Both the position numbers and the translations under genes were made by a program. The notes beneath the pieces are model-generated. The model was not told the DNA's origin and ran no database searches. It worked only from the letters and a program-made list of their open reading frames with translations. Positions 31,314 to 39,633 of a DNA stretch of 64,000 nucleotides are shown here, one piece after another. The number at the start of each line of letters is the position of its first letter. Positions within the stretch are counted from its first letter, which is position 1. The DNA is from HRBIN12 sp035762085. Its GTDB lineage: Bacteria > Actinomycetota > UBA4738 > HRBIN12. The stretch covers positions 4,907-68,906 of the forward strand of contig DASTPT010000072.1 of the NCBI GenBank assembly GCA_035762085.1, read 5' to 3'.

Positions 31314-32086
31314 CCTGCGTCGAGGTCCGCGAGCATCTGCCGGAGTTCGCCGTCGGCGTGCTGGCCGAGCCCGACCGTACGGCGGTCGAGCGGCACCTGC
31401 GCTGGTGCGCCGGCTGCCGGAAGGAGGCCGCCGAGCTCGGCTCGGCCGCCGCGACCGTCGGCTTCGCCCTGCCGCAGGCGCGCGTCCCGACGGGGCTCGC
31501 GGACCGCGTCGTCGGGAGGATCCGGCAGGCAGCTGGCGCCCCGGGCTCGGCGCGCCGGATGCGGACGGCGGCGTCGGCGGCGGTCGCCGCGCTCGTCGCC
31601 GTCAGCGCCCTCGGATGGGGCGCGGTGATGGCCGGTCGCGCGGAGCGCTTCGCCGACCGCGCGGCCCTGGCCGAGCAGCGTCAGGCCGAGGCCCTCGCCG
31701 ATTTCCGGGAGGTCGTCCGGCAGCTCGTCCCCGGGCAGGAGATCCCCACGCAGGAGACGTTCCTGACGCAGCTGACGCCGAGCCAGGGGGGCAGCGGGGG
31801 TGGGTTCGCGCTCGAGCTGGTGTCGGAGACCCGCATCGACTTCGTGATCGTGACGGTGAACGGGCTGGACCCGCTCGACCCGGGGGCGCTGCCCTACCGG
31901 GTCACGCTCGCGAACGCGGCCGGGGACGTCCTTCGCGTGGGCAGGATCGCCGAACTCGATGACGACGGCGTCGCGGACGTGATCCGCCAGTTCGACGACC
32001 GCGACCTCTCGGGGTTCACCGAGGTGCAGGTCACGAACGCTCGTGGCGACGTCGTCCTGGCGGGCACGATCGACCAGACGCCCTAA
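31310..32086 (+). CDS. Zinc-finger (zf-HC2) membrane anti-sigma factor, RskA-like
   Basis: The product is 258 aa. The N-terminal zinc-binding anti-sigma motif is HLRWCAGCR (about residues 28-36), preceded by CVEVREHLPEFAVGVL. A membrane helix (about 88-107), a coiled linker and an extracytoplasmic beta domain with RskA-like features (about 140-258) follow. It should hold the preceding sigma factor at the membrane until an outside signal triggers release. GTG 31310 forms a GTGA overlap with the sigma stop, so the pair is translationally coupled. Confidence 0.87.
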   Translation: MTCVEVREHLPEFAVGVLAEPDRTAVERHLRWCAGCRKEAAELGSAAATVGFALPQARVPTGLADRVVGRIRQAAGAPGSARRMRTAASAAVAALVAVSALGWGAVMAGRAERFADRAALAEQRQAEALADFREVVRQLVPGQEIPTQETFLTQLTPSQGGSGGGFALELVSETRIDFVIVTVNGLDPLDPGALPYRVTLANAAGDVLRVGRIAELDDDGVADVIRQFDDRDLSGFTEVQVTNARGDVVLAGTIDQTP

Positions 32087-32110
32087 TCGCCGGCCGGCTG
32101 ACGCGGGCCG

Positions 32111-33157
32111 TCACTCCTGGGTCAGGTCCTGCGTGAAGTCCCCGGCGAACCCGACCTCCGCCGCGTCCACGGCCGGGACGCCCTCGAACGCCATCGTCAT
32201 GTCGAAGGACCCGGAGGAGGACATCTTCAGCATCTCCTTGGCCTCGAGGGCGATCCACGAGGTCATGTCGAACGACCCCTCGCCCCGATAGGAGATCGAC
32301 GCCCCGGCCATGCCGGTGGCGCCCGCGATGCCCTCGGCGCCGCCCATCGACTCGAGGAGCTCCCCGAACTCGATGCGGAAGTCCATCGGCACCGTGTACC
32401 GACTGGTGACGACCGCCGCCTCGACGCCGTTCACGTCCTCGTAGCGCTCCAGCGTGCTCGTCGACGTGTACTCGATCGTGCCCTCGCCGAACGGGATGTC
32501 CTGCGTGAACTCCTCGGTCCACGTGTCGCCCGGCGCGACCGGCCCGTCGGGCAGCAGCGGCGTCAACTGCCCCATGCCGGGGAAGCCGGCACCGCCGGTC
32601 TGGTCGAACCCCGCGAACGAGAGCCCGCCCGCGGTGAGGACCTTGCCGTCCGGCGCGATCTGCATGTCGATCGACGGCATGTCCTTCACGCCGTCGCTCG
32701 GCATCTCGATCCCGTTGAGGGACCCCGAGATCTCGTCGATCGTGACGCGAACCGTCGCGACGCCGTCCGGGTTCACGGACACGACCCTCCACGTCATCGT
32801 CTCGGTCATGTCCATCTGGAGCTGCTGGGATCCGCCGAGCGCCTCCCCGGCCTCCAACCGGCCGTCCAGGGTCATGTGGATCGTGTAGGTGCGGCTCTCG
32901 CCCTCGGTGAACACGAGCGAGAGCGGCTGCGCGTTCGCGCTCTCCCCGTCGCCGCCGAGCGTCGTGAACGCGACGAAGCCCGCGAGGAGCGCGAGGACGA
33001 CGACGACCGCCCCAGCGATGAGGCCGACCGGACGTCGGCGGGTCTGCGGCGCCCGCGCGGCCCACGCCTCGGGGGCCGGTGGCGTCTGCTGCGGTGCCGC
33101 GGGAGCCGGCGGCGGCGGAAGCGTCGCGGGCTCGTGCGGGGTTCGCTCATCGCTCAT
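32111..33157 (-). CDS. DUF6263-like membrane-anchored protein
   Basis: The product is 348 aa. A Pro/Ala-rich cytoplasmic N-terminus (about 1-42), one membrane helix (about 46-66) and a large outer beta domain follow, with repeated acidic strands (MDMTETMTWRVVSV; RVTIDEISGSLNGIEMPSDG; PGDTWTEEF). The pattern of two related halves and the GDTW motif fit the DUF6263 group of exported proteins, whose function is unknown. ATG 33157 is chosen because GGAGG lies 8 nt upstream and the cytoplasmic start MSDERTPH is typical. Convergent with the anti-sigma gene. Confidence 0.72.
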   Translation of the reverse strand: MSDERTPHEPATLPPPPAPAAPQQTPPAPEAWAARAPQTRRRPVGLIAGAVVVVLALLAGFVAFTTLGGDGESANAQPLSLVFTEGESRTYTIHMTLDGRLEAGEALGGSQQLQMDMTETMTWRVVSVNPDGVATVRVTIDEISGSLNGIEMPSDGVKDMPSIDMQIAPDGKVLTAGGLSFAGFDQTGGAGFPGMGQLTPLLPDGPVAPGDTWTEEFTQDIPFGEGTIEYTSTSTLERYEDVNGVEAAVVTSRYTVPMDFRIEFGELLESMGGAEGIAGATGMAGASISYRGEGSFDMTSWIALEAKEMLKMSSSGSFDMTMAFEGVPAVDAAEVGFAGDFTQDLTQE

Positions 33158-33229
33158 CGTCGGTTCCTCCTGCAGGTCGACGGGCCTCACGGGCCTTCCG
33201 AAGGAACATCGGCCCACGGCCACCGTACC

Positions 33230-34258
33230 TCAAGCGGGTCGAGACAGGGCTTCCGCGAGGAAGGCCAGGCTCATCGGGTACCGATAGCCGATCGACATGT
33301 GCCCCCCGTCGAAGAGCTCGAGCCGATGATCGACGCCGAGCGCCTCGAGCTCGCGCGAGACGGCCGTCATGCCGAGGTCCAGGAAGAACTCGTCCCGCCT
33401 GCCCGCGTCGAGCCACACCGCGCGCATCGAGCGCCAGGTGTCGGCGTGACCCGGGATCATCCGCACGGGGTCCCAGGCCAGCCAGCGGGCCCAGACCTCG
33501 TCGATCATGCCGCCGGTCTGCGGGTCGAACGGCAGGCGGACCGTCCCGTCCGGGTCCGCCGAGTAGCATGCTGCGTACCCCCAGGCCTCGAGCAGCTCCA
33601 GGTCCGTGCGCTTCGTCCCGAACGGTCGCGTCCGCACGTCCTGCCAGAACCGGTCGTAGGAGCCGTGGTACTCGTCGCGGAGCGCTCGCACGACCTTCGC
33701 GAAGTCGGACGGGTAGCACACCTCGAACAGCGAGTCGCCGCAGTGGCACGCGACGCCGGCGAACAGGTCCGGCCGGAGCATCGGCGTCACGAGAGCGCCG
33801 TAGCCGCCGCTCGACTTGCCCTGGATGCCCCGATGCTCCCGGCTCGAGAGCGTGCGGTAGCGTGCGTCGACGAAGGGAACGGCCTCCCCGCACAGGTACG
33901 TGTGGTAGTTGCCGGTCCCGGGCGAGTCCAGGAACTGGCTCCCGCCGACCGAGGTCCAGCAATCGACGAACGCGACGATGCAGGACGGGGCCTCGCCCGC
34001 GGCGAACATCGCGTCCAGCGCCTCGACGTACGTGGGCCGCAGGACCTCACGGTTCCGCCACATGTCGATCTGGCCGGTGTACCCCTGGATGACGAAGACG
34101 GCGGGATACCGGCGCTCGGGCTCGTCCTCGTAGCCCGGGGGGACGTAGACCCACAGCGGCCGGACGGCGGGGTCCCCGAGGGGGTTGCCCCGTAGCGCCT
34201 CGCTCTCGATCTCGAGCTCGTCCAGCCGTCCGCTCAGGTCTCGGCTCCATGGGTCCAT
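33230..34258 (-). CDS. Esterase D-like alpha/beta hydrolase
   Basis: The product is 342 aa. It is recognised by the strand YPAVFVIQGYTGQIDMW, the nucleophile elbow GKSSGGYGAL (Ser about residue 150) and the terminal His in DGGHMSIGYRYP. It is an esterase or acyl hydrolase of the putative-esterase family (esterase D, mycolyltransferase and Fes folds); no signal peptide is seen, so it is cytoplasmic. ATG 34258 has AAGGAG at 9 nt. It is divergent from a nucleotidyltransferase gene over 67 bp. Confidence 0.84.
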   Translation of the reverse strand: MDPWSRDLSGRLDELEIESEALRGNPLGDPAVRPLWVYVPPGYEDEPERRYPAVFVIQGYTGQIDMWRNREVLRPTYVEALDAMFAAGEAPSCIVAFVDCWTSVGGSQFLDSPGTGNYHTYLCGEAVPFVDARYRTLSSREHRGIQGKSSGGYGALVTPMLRPDLFAGVACHCGDSLFEVCYPSDFAKVVRALRDEYHGSYDRFWQDVRTRPFGTKRTDLELLEAWGYAACYSADPDGTVRLPFDPQTGGMIDEVWARWLAWDPVRMIPGHADTWRSMRAVWLDAGRRDEFFLDLGMTAVSRELEALGVDHRLELFDGGHMSIGYRYPMSLAFLAEALSRPA

Positions 34259-34311
34259 CGGCTCGACTCCTTCCGTCCGTCCGCTGGCGGATCGCTTCGG
34301 CGCAACGCCGA

Positions 34312-34317
34312 TATCAT
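34312..34317 (+). promoter_or_regulatory. -10 box of a leaderless transcript (nucleotidyltransferase)
   Basis: TATCAT ends 8 nt before ATG 34326. Confidence 0.45.
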
Positions 34318-34325
34318 GCAGCCAC

Positions 34326-35675
34326 ATGCCGGGCGTAGCCGACATCGTGGGGATCGGCCTGGCGGGCGGTCAGGGTGTCCGCGCCCGCCCCCTCACGCTG
34401 AAGGCCCCGGGGTACCTGCGCTCGAAGGCCGCGATGTCGTTCCTCGGGCGCCGGCTGATCCGTTGGGTGATCCAGATCCTGTCGAGCGAGGGCATCGAGC
34501 GCTACTACGTCATCGCGCACGGCAAGGAGAACCGGTACCAGATCAAGGTCATGATCGGGTACGGCGAGAGCTTCGGGATCGACGTGCAGTACTCGCCGGT
34601 GAAGTACGACTCCCTCTCGACGGGCAGCGCGGACTCGGCGCTGCGGATGCTCGAGTACTGGGACATCACCGAGCACGCCCTCGTCTTCCCGACCGACTCG
34701 ATGATCGACTTCGACCTCGCGCCGATGCTCGAGGCGCACCTGCGGAGCGGAGCCGTCGCCACGATCGCCGCGATGATGCGCGAGCCGGACGAGGTCGCCG
34801 AGAAGTACGGCGTCATGCTCGTGTCCGACGAGGGTCGCATCACCGAGTTCGTCGAGAAGCCCACGCTCGCCGAGCTCCGGCAGCACTTCCGCGCCGAGAC
34901 CGACGAGGACTTCCGCCGGCTGCCGCTCATGACCAACGCGGGGTTCTACCTGATCGACACGGCCCGGGTCCGCGAGCTGGCCTCGCACCCGGAGATCGAC
35001 GAGCTCCGCAAGACGCGGCTGGATTTCGGCAAGGACCTGCTGCCGTGGCTGGTCGGGAACGGGCACCAGGTGATGGTGCACCCGGTTCGGCGGATCGGGG
35101 ACCTCGGGAACCTGCGCGACTTCATCGACACGATGGTCGACGCGCTCAACGGGGACTTCGAGGCGGTCGACCGTCTCCTGGGGCCGCCGTTCGACCCCGA
35201 CCAGCACGTGTGGATCGCGCCCGAGTCGCTCGCGATGCGCGACTCGACGAGCGGGCTCACGTTGGCGGAGAAGATCGCCGAGGGCCAGGTGAAGATCGGG
35301 CCGGCCGTGCGGATCGGGCGCTTCTGCGAGATCCACCCCGGCGTCCAGATCCGTGAGTCGAACCTGGACGACGACATCGAGATCTACCGCGACGCGATCA
35401 TCGAGCGCTCGCAGATCCGGGACGGCGCGATCGTCGGGGCCGCCGCTCGGTTGTCCGAGGTCTTCGTCGGCTCGATGACCGAGATCCGCTCCGAGCCCTA
35501 CAACCAGACGACGATCGAGGGCTGCGTCGCGCTCGGCGACGAGGTGACGGTCTATCCCGGCGTGTTCCTGTCCGACGAGATCTCGGTCTACCCGCGGCTG
35601 AAGCTCCCCGGCGGGATCCAGATCCCGCCGGGCGTCGACCTCACCGGTCCGGCCGACGTCCTGCGCTACCTGTAA
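34326..35675 (+). CDS. Sugar-phosphate nucleotidyltransferase-like protein with beta-helix C-terminus
   Basis: The product is 449 aa. The N-terminal NTP-transferase domain has an altered signature GLAGGQGVRARPLTLKAPG (about residues 11-29), FPTDSMIDFD (metal Asp), MREPDEVAEKYGVML and FVEKPT. The C-terminal part (about 320-449) has hexapeptide-like repeats of a left-handed beta-helix, as in GlgC and ManC-type enzymes. It likely makes an NDP-sugar, but the loop LKAPGYLRSKAAMSFLG in place of the usual PKP sequence leaves base and sugar undecided. The leaderless start ATG 34326 is well supported. Confidence 0.83.
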   Translation: MPGVADIVGIGLAGGQGVRARPLTLKAPGYLRSKAAMSFLGRRLIRWVIQILSSEGIERYYVIAHGKENRYQIKVMIGYGESFGIDVQYSPVKYDSLSTGSADSALRMLEYWDITEHALVFPTDSMIDFDLAPMLEAHLRSGAVATIAAMMREPDEVAEKYGVMLVSDEGRITEFVEKPTLAELRQHFRAETDEDFRRLPLMTNAGFYLIDTARVRELASHPEIDELRKTRLDFGKDLLPWLVGNGHQVMVHPVRRIGDLGNLRDFIDTMVDALNGDFEAVDRLLGPPFDPDQHVWIAPESLAMRDSTSGLTLAEKIAEGQVKIGPAVRIGRFCEIHPGVQIRESNLDDDIEIYRDAIIERSQIRDGAIVGAAARLSEVFVGSMTEIRSEPYNQTTIEGCVALGDEVTVYPGVFLSDEISVYPRLKLPGGIQIPPGVDLTGPADVLRYL

Positions 35676-35678
35676 GGT
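35673..35678 (+). promoter_or_regulatory. -10 box of a leaderless transcript (LLM gene)
   Basis: TAAGGT includes the TAA stop codon of the upstream gene and ends 8 nt before ATG 35687. Confidence 0.4.
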
Positions 35679-35686
35679 CCCGGGCG

Positions 35687-36694
35687 ATGCGCGTCGGCCT
35701 GGCCCTGCCCCACTACGACTTCTCGCTCCCCGGCGCCGACCCCGTGTCGTTCGCGCGGGTCGCCGAGGTCGCCACGACGGCGGAGCGCCTCGGGTTCGAC
35801 TCGGTCTGGATGAGCGACCACTTCTTCACCTCCCTCGAGCGCTACGGGGGCGACGAGCGCCGCCAGGGCTCGCTCGAGCCCCTCACGACGCTCGCCGCGC
35901 TCGCGCCGCTCACCGAGCGGGTCCGGCTCGGGACGCTGGTGCTCTCCGCCGGGTTCCGGCACCCGGCCGTCGTCGCCAAGTCGGCGGCGGCGATCGACCT
36001 GCTCTCGGGCGGGCGGCTCGACCTGGGGATGGGCGCCGGATGGTACGCACCCGAGTTCGAGGCCTTCGGTTACCCGTTCGGCTCGACGGGGGAACGGTTC
36101 CGCGCGCTCGAGGAGACGTTGGAGGTCCTCGTGCGCTTGCTCGGCGAGGGACCGGCGTCGTTCGAGGGGGAGCGCTTCCGGCTCCACGACGCCTACAACC
36201 ACCCCCGCCCGGCGCAGTCGCCGCGCCCCCCGATCTGGCTGGGCGGCAAGGGCGGGCCGCGGCTCCTCGGGCTGGTCGCGCGTCTGGCCGATGGCTGGAA
36301 CACGGCGTGGCGCTGGACGCCGGAGGCCTACGCCGAGCGTGTCGCGGCCGCTCGCCGGGCCTGCGAGCGAGCGGGCAGGGATCCCGCGACGCTGCGGCTG
36401 TCGCTGGGGCTGTTCACCGTGCTCGGAGCCGACGACGCCGACCTCGATCGGCGGTACGCGCTCATGGCCGAGCGGCTGCCGGCCGGCGTCGCCGCGGCGA
36501 TGCCCCTCGAGACGCTCCGGCGCGAGTGCCTGGCGGGCACGCCCGAGCAGGCCGTCGAGCGCCTGGGCCGGTTCGCCGAGCTCGGCGTCGAGGAGCTGAT
36601 CGTGTCCCCGGCGCCGATCTGGTTCGCCCTGCCCGATCCCTCGATGCTCGACCTGCTGGCCGAGGCGTTCCTGCCCGGGGCTCACGCGCTCTGA
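35687..36694 (+). CDS. LLM-class (probably F420-dependent) oxidoreductase
   Basis: The product is 335 aa. A luciferase-like TIM barrel is shown by FARVAEVATTAERLGFDSVWMSDHFF, LTERVRLGTLVLS, HPAVVAKSAAAIDLLSGGRLDLGMGAGWY and SPRPPIWLGGKG. These blocks match the actinobacterial group that uses coenzyme F420. The hydride acceptor substrate cannot be told. ATG 35687 sits 8 nt behind a TAnnnT box. The last base of its stop region overlaps the next gene (TGATG). Confidence 0.88.
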   Translation: MRVGLALPHYDFSLPGADPVSFARVAEVATTAERLGFDSVWMSDHFFTSLERYGGDERRQGSLEPLTTLAALAPLTERVRLGTLVLSAGFRHPAVVAKSAAAIDLLSGGRLDLGMGAGWYAPEFEAFGYPFGSTGERFRALEETLEVLVRLLGEGPASFEGERFRLHDAYNHPRPAQSPRPPIWLGGKGGPRLLGLVARLADGWNTAWRWTPEAYAERVAAARRACERAGRDPATLRLSLGLFTVLGADDADLDRRYALMAERLPAGVAAAMPLETLRRECLAGTPEQAVERLGRFAELGVEELIVSPAPIWFALPDPSMLDLLAEAFLPGAHAL

Positions 36695-36903
36695 TGGAGG
36701 TCCTCGAGGCCGCGCTGACCGTCCTGCGCGAGGAGGGTGAGCCGCTGCACTGGACGAGGATCCAGGACCTGGCGTTGCGCCGCGGGTACCTCGACCCGTT
36801 CACGCAGCCCGACATCCGGAAGCACCTGCTGGCGGCGCTCGCCCGCGCCGCGCGGGACGGCGCGGTGGTGAAGGACTCCACCGGCGTGTACCGGCTGCCA
36901 TAG
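36694..36903 (+). CDS. Stand-alone HARE-HTH domain protein
   Basis: The product is only 69 aa. The chain VLEAALTVLREEGEPLHW, then IQDLALRRGYL, then KHLLAALARAARDG and STGVYRL, matches the HARE-HTH fold, a winged helix known from RNA polymerase delta subunit, ASXL proteins and some restriction enzymes. Usually it is fused to another domain; here it is alone. The start ATG 36694 shares its first base with the stop of the LLM gene (TGATG), so translation is coupled. It may bind DNA or RNA polymerase; the partner is unknown. Confidence 0.72.
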   Translation: MEVLEAALTVLREEGEPLHWTRIQDLALRRGYLDPFTQPDIRKHLLAALARAARDGAVVKDSTGVYRLP

Positions 36904-36921
36904 AGTCTCGGTCGTCGCGGA

Positions 36922-36949
36922 CCCGGGCCACGGAGAGCCCGAGCCCGGG
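36922..36949. terminator. Possible weak bidirectional hairpin between HARE-HTH and glpX
   Basis: CCCGGGC (36922-36928) pairs with GCCCGGG (36943-36949) around a 14-nt loop between two convergent genes. The stem is only 7 bp, and no T-run follows. Confidence 0.35.
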
Positions 36950-36958
36950 GCGGCGGGC

Positions 36959-37954
36959 CTAGCGGTACTCGATCCGGGTGAAGTGCTCGAGCTTCTCGAA
37001 GCTGTGCTCGGCCTCGATCCAGCGGACGGTCCCGGTCCGGGAGCGCATCACGAGCGAATACGTCGTGGCGCCGTCGGGCCAGTACTTCACCCCTCGGAGC
37101 AGAGAGCCGGTCGTGATGCCGGTCGCGGCGAAGAACACGTCGTCCCCCGACACCAGTTCGTCCGTCGTGAGGATCTTGTCGAGGTCGTAGCCCTGGTCCT
37201 CGAGCAGGCGGTGCTCGTCGTCGTTCCGGGGGAACAGGCGGCCCTGGATCGCGCCGCCGAGGCACTTCATCGCGGCCGCGGCGATGACGCCCTCTGGCGT
37301 CCCGCCGATGCCGAGCAGCAGGTCGATGCCGGAGCGCCGGGTGGTCGCCGCGGCGATCGCGCCGGCGACGTCGCCGTCGGTGATCAGGAAGACCTTCGCG
37401 CCGATCTCGCGCACCGCCTTGATCATGTCGGTGTGGCGGTCACGGTCCAAGATCGTGACGGCCATCTCCTCGACGCGCTTCGCCTTCGCCTTCGCGACAA
37501 GGCGAACGTTCTCCTCCGGGGGCGCGGTGATGTCGATGACGTCGGCCGCCTCCGGGCCTGCCGCGACCTTTTCCATGTAGACGGCCGCGCCGGGGAAGAA
37601 CATCGTGCCGCGCTCGGCGAGCGCGATGACCGAGAGCGCGTTCGGCTGCCCGACCGAGGTCAGGCGCGTGCCGTCGATCGGGTCGACGGCGACGTCGACG
37701 GCCGGTCCGTCGCCGTTGCCGACGGACTCGCCGTTGTAGAGCATCGGCGCCTCGTCCTTCTCGCCCTCGCCGATCACCACCACACCCTGCATCGAGACGG
37801 TGTCGACCATGAGTCGCATGCCGTCAACGGCGGCCTGGTCGGCGGCGATCTTGTCCCCGCGGCCGATGAACGGGCCGGCGGCGAGGGCGGCCGCCTCGGT
37901 CACGCGGACCAGCTCGATGGCGAGGTTCCGGTCGGGTCGTTGCTCGTCGGACAT
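36959..37954 (-). CDS. glpX: Class II fructose-1,6-bisphosphatase
   Basis: The product is 331 aa (family about 320-340). Diagnostic blocks are VVIGEGEKDEAPML, VDPIDGTRLTSVG (metal Asp residues), LAERGTMFFPGAA, FLITDGDVAGAI and GIGGTPEGVIAAAAMKCLGG. It removes the 1-phosphate of fructose bisphosphate in gluconeogenesis. A strong Shine-Dalgarno sequence (AGGAGGG) precedes ATG 37954. It is the last gene of the minus-strand glycerol series, which fits growth on glycerol, where carbon must flow up to hexose. Confidence 0.95.
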   Translation of the reverse strand: MSDEQRPDRNLAIELVRVTEAAALAAGPFIGRGDKIAADQAAVDGMRLMVDTVSMQGVVVIGEGEKDEAPMLYNGESVGNGDGPAVDVAVDPIDGTRLTSVGQPNALSVIALAERGTMFFPGAAVYMEKVAAGPEAADVIDITAPPEENVRLVAKAKAKRVEEMAVTILDRDRHTDMIKAVREIGAKVFLITDGDVAGAIAAATTRRSGIDLLLGIGGTPEGVIAAAAMKCLGGAIQGRLFPRNDDEHRLLEDQGYDLDKILTTDELVSGDDVFFAATGITTGSLLRGVKYWPDGATTYSLVMRSRTGTVRWIEAEHSFEKLEHFTRIEYR

Positions 37955-37995
37955 CGCGATCCCTCCTGCGCGGACGGGGAGCCGATGGGCCAATC

Positions 37996-39000
37996 CTATG
38001 CCGGTGGCTCGAACGGCGCCGGGGCGAGCCCGCGCTTCGCGTACCAGGCCAGCGTGCGACGGACCGTCGTCTCCATCGGCGTGTACGCGAGCCCCAGCTC
38101 GCGCTCGGCGCGCGAGCCGTCGTACCGGTGTCCGTGGAGCAGCGTGCGCACCGCCTCGCGGCACAGCGGGAGGTCGCGGCGGACGAGGGCGCCGACCGCC
38201 TGTGCCACCTCGCCGGCGGCGGGCACCAGCCAGCGCGGCAGGAAGCGAACGTGTTCGGGTCGACCGGTCAGGCCTCGGAGCACCGCGACGGCCTCGCGCA
38301 CGCCGACCGTGAAGCCGTTCAGCAGATAGCGCTCGCCGGCCACGCCGTCGGCCTCGGCCAGGAGGTGACCCGCGGTGCAATCCTCGACGTCGACGACCGA
38401 CAGGGCGGTCTCGACGACCACGGGGAGCCTGCCGTTGACCAGGTCCAGCAGCAGACGCGCCGAGCCGCTGAGGCGGCCGGGCCCCTGAACCGAGGAGGGG
38501 TTCACGCACACGACGTCCAGCTCGAGCTGTCGCGCCCAGCTCGTCACGCGACGCTCGGCCAGGTGCTTCGAGCGCTCGTAGTGCGAGAGGTACGAGCCGC
38601 GATGCGGTGAGTCCTCGCGCCCGACGGTGCCGCGCACCTCGCCGATCGCGGAGGCCGAGGACGTGTAGACCATGCGGCGTAGGCCGGCCGCGACGGCGGC
38701 TCGAACGACGTTGCCCGACCCCTCGACGTTCACACGGTACATCGGGCGCGGGTCCCGGACGCACATCGCGTTCACGCCGGCGGCATGGAACACGACCTCG
38801 CACCCCCGCATCGCCTCGACGAGCGACTCGAGGTGGAGCACGTCGCCCCGCGCCGGCGTCGCCCCGAGCGATGCGGCGCGCGCGGTCGCGTCCGGGGACC
38901 GGGCGAGCGCCCGGACGTCGCGCCCCTGGGCGACCAGGCGCTCGAGGAGCGCGCCGCCGACGAACCCCGAGCCGCCGGTCACGAGGACGGGACCGGCCAC
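37996..39000 (-). CDS. NAD-dependent epimerase/dehydratase (extended SDR)
   Basis: The product is 334 aa. The nucleotide-binding motif GGSGFVGG (residues 9-16), the STSAS strand and the active-site YERSK (Tyr-x-x-x-Lys, about 140-144) define an extended short-chain dehydrogenase. It resembles dihydroflavonol-reductase-like and sterol-dehydrogenase-like members found near isoprenoid genes; the substrate is unknown. GTG 39000 follows the pgsA stop by 3 nt, so it is in the same message. Its link to glycerol use is only positional. Confidence 0.85.
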   Translation of the reverse strand: MAGPVLVTGGSGFVGGALLERLVAQGRDVRALARSPDATARAASLGATPARGDVLHLESLVEAMRGCEVVFHAAGVNAMCVRDPRPMYRVNVEGSGNVVRAAVAAGLRRMVYTSSASAIGEVRGTVGREDSPHRGSYLSHYERSKHLAERRVTSWARQLELDVVCVNPSSVQGPGRLSGSARLLLDLVNGRLPVVVETALSVVDVEDCTAGHLLAEADGVAGERYLLNGFTVGVREAVAVLRGLTGRPEHVRFLPRWLVPAAGEVAQAVGALVRRDLPLCREAVRTLLHGHRYDGSRAERELGLAYTPMETTVRRTLAWYAKRGLAPAPFEPPA

Positions 39001-39003
39001 CGA

Positions 39004-39591
39004 CTACTTCTTCGCCGCCCGGGCGGAGCGCGGGATCGAGCCCACGAACCGCATCAGGTACTCGACCCCCGAGCCGATCGTCACGAATGCGGCGGCGAGC
39101 ATCGCCCACTGGTCCAGGTACAGGTCGCCGATCGGCTCGCCCAGGCGCCAGATCGCGAGCGTGATCGCGACGAACTGGACGTTCGCCTTCAGCTTCCCCC
39201 AGATCGATGGCTTCATCACCTCGCCGCCGGCGGCCACCACGCCGCGGAGGCCGAGGATCAGGAGCTCGCGGCCGACGATGATGAACGCGATCCACGGCGA
39301 CGCACGACCGACCGCGACGAGCGCCACGAGCACGCCCGAGACGAGCAGCTTGTCCGCGGTCGTGTCGAGGAAGTTGCCGAGGACCGTGACGCGCTTCCAT
39401 CGCCGCGCCAGATACCCGTCGAAGAAGTCGGTGATCGCGGCAAAGGCGAACAGCCAGCCGGCGATCGCGTAGGCGTGCTCGGTGTCGTCGCCGATCAGGA
39501 CGAGCCACATGATCACCGGGACGAGGATCGCCCGTAGATAGGTGATCCCCTCCAGGAAGATCGCGGCGCGTCGATCGGCGGCTTCGCTCAC
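39004..39591 (-). CDS. pgsA: CDP-diacylglycerol-glycerol-3-phosphate 3-phosphatidyltransferase
   Basis: The product is 195 aa with about five membrane helices. The CDP-alcohol phosphotransferase motif is present in full: DFFDGYLARRWK then GNFLDTTADK. The substrate is G3P, made in this same locus, giving phosphatidylglycerophosphate. The alternative substrate inositol phosphate (as in PgsA1 of mycobacteria) is not excluded. GTG 39591 lies behind a TAGGAT box at 39607-39612. It sits between dhaM and an epimerase gene. Confidence 0.87.
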   Translation of the reverse strand: MSEAADRRAAIFLEGITYLRAILVPVIMWLVLIGDDTEHAYAIAGWLFAFAAITDFFDGYLARRWKRVTVLGNFLDTTADKLLVSGVLVALVAVGRASPWIAFIIVGRELLILGLRGVVAAGGEVMKPSIWGKLKANVQFVAITLAIWRLGEPIGDLYLDQWAMLAAAFVTIGSGVEYLMRFVGSIPRSARAAKK

Positions 39592-39633
39592 GGGCGCTCC
39601 GCCCGCATCCTACCCCGCGGGGCGCGGCGGCCC

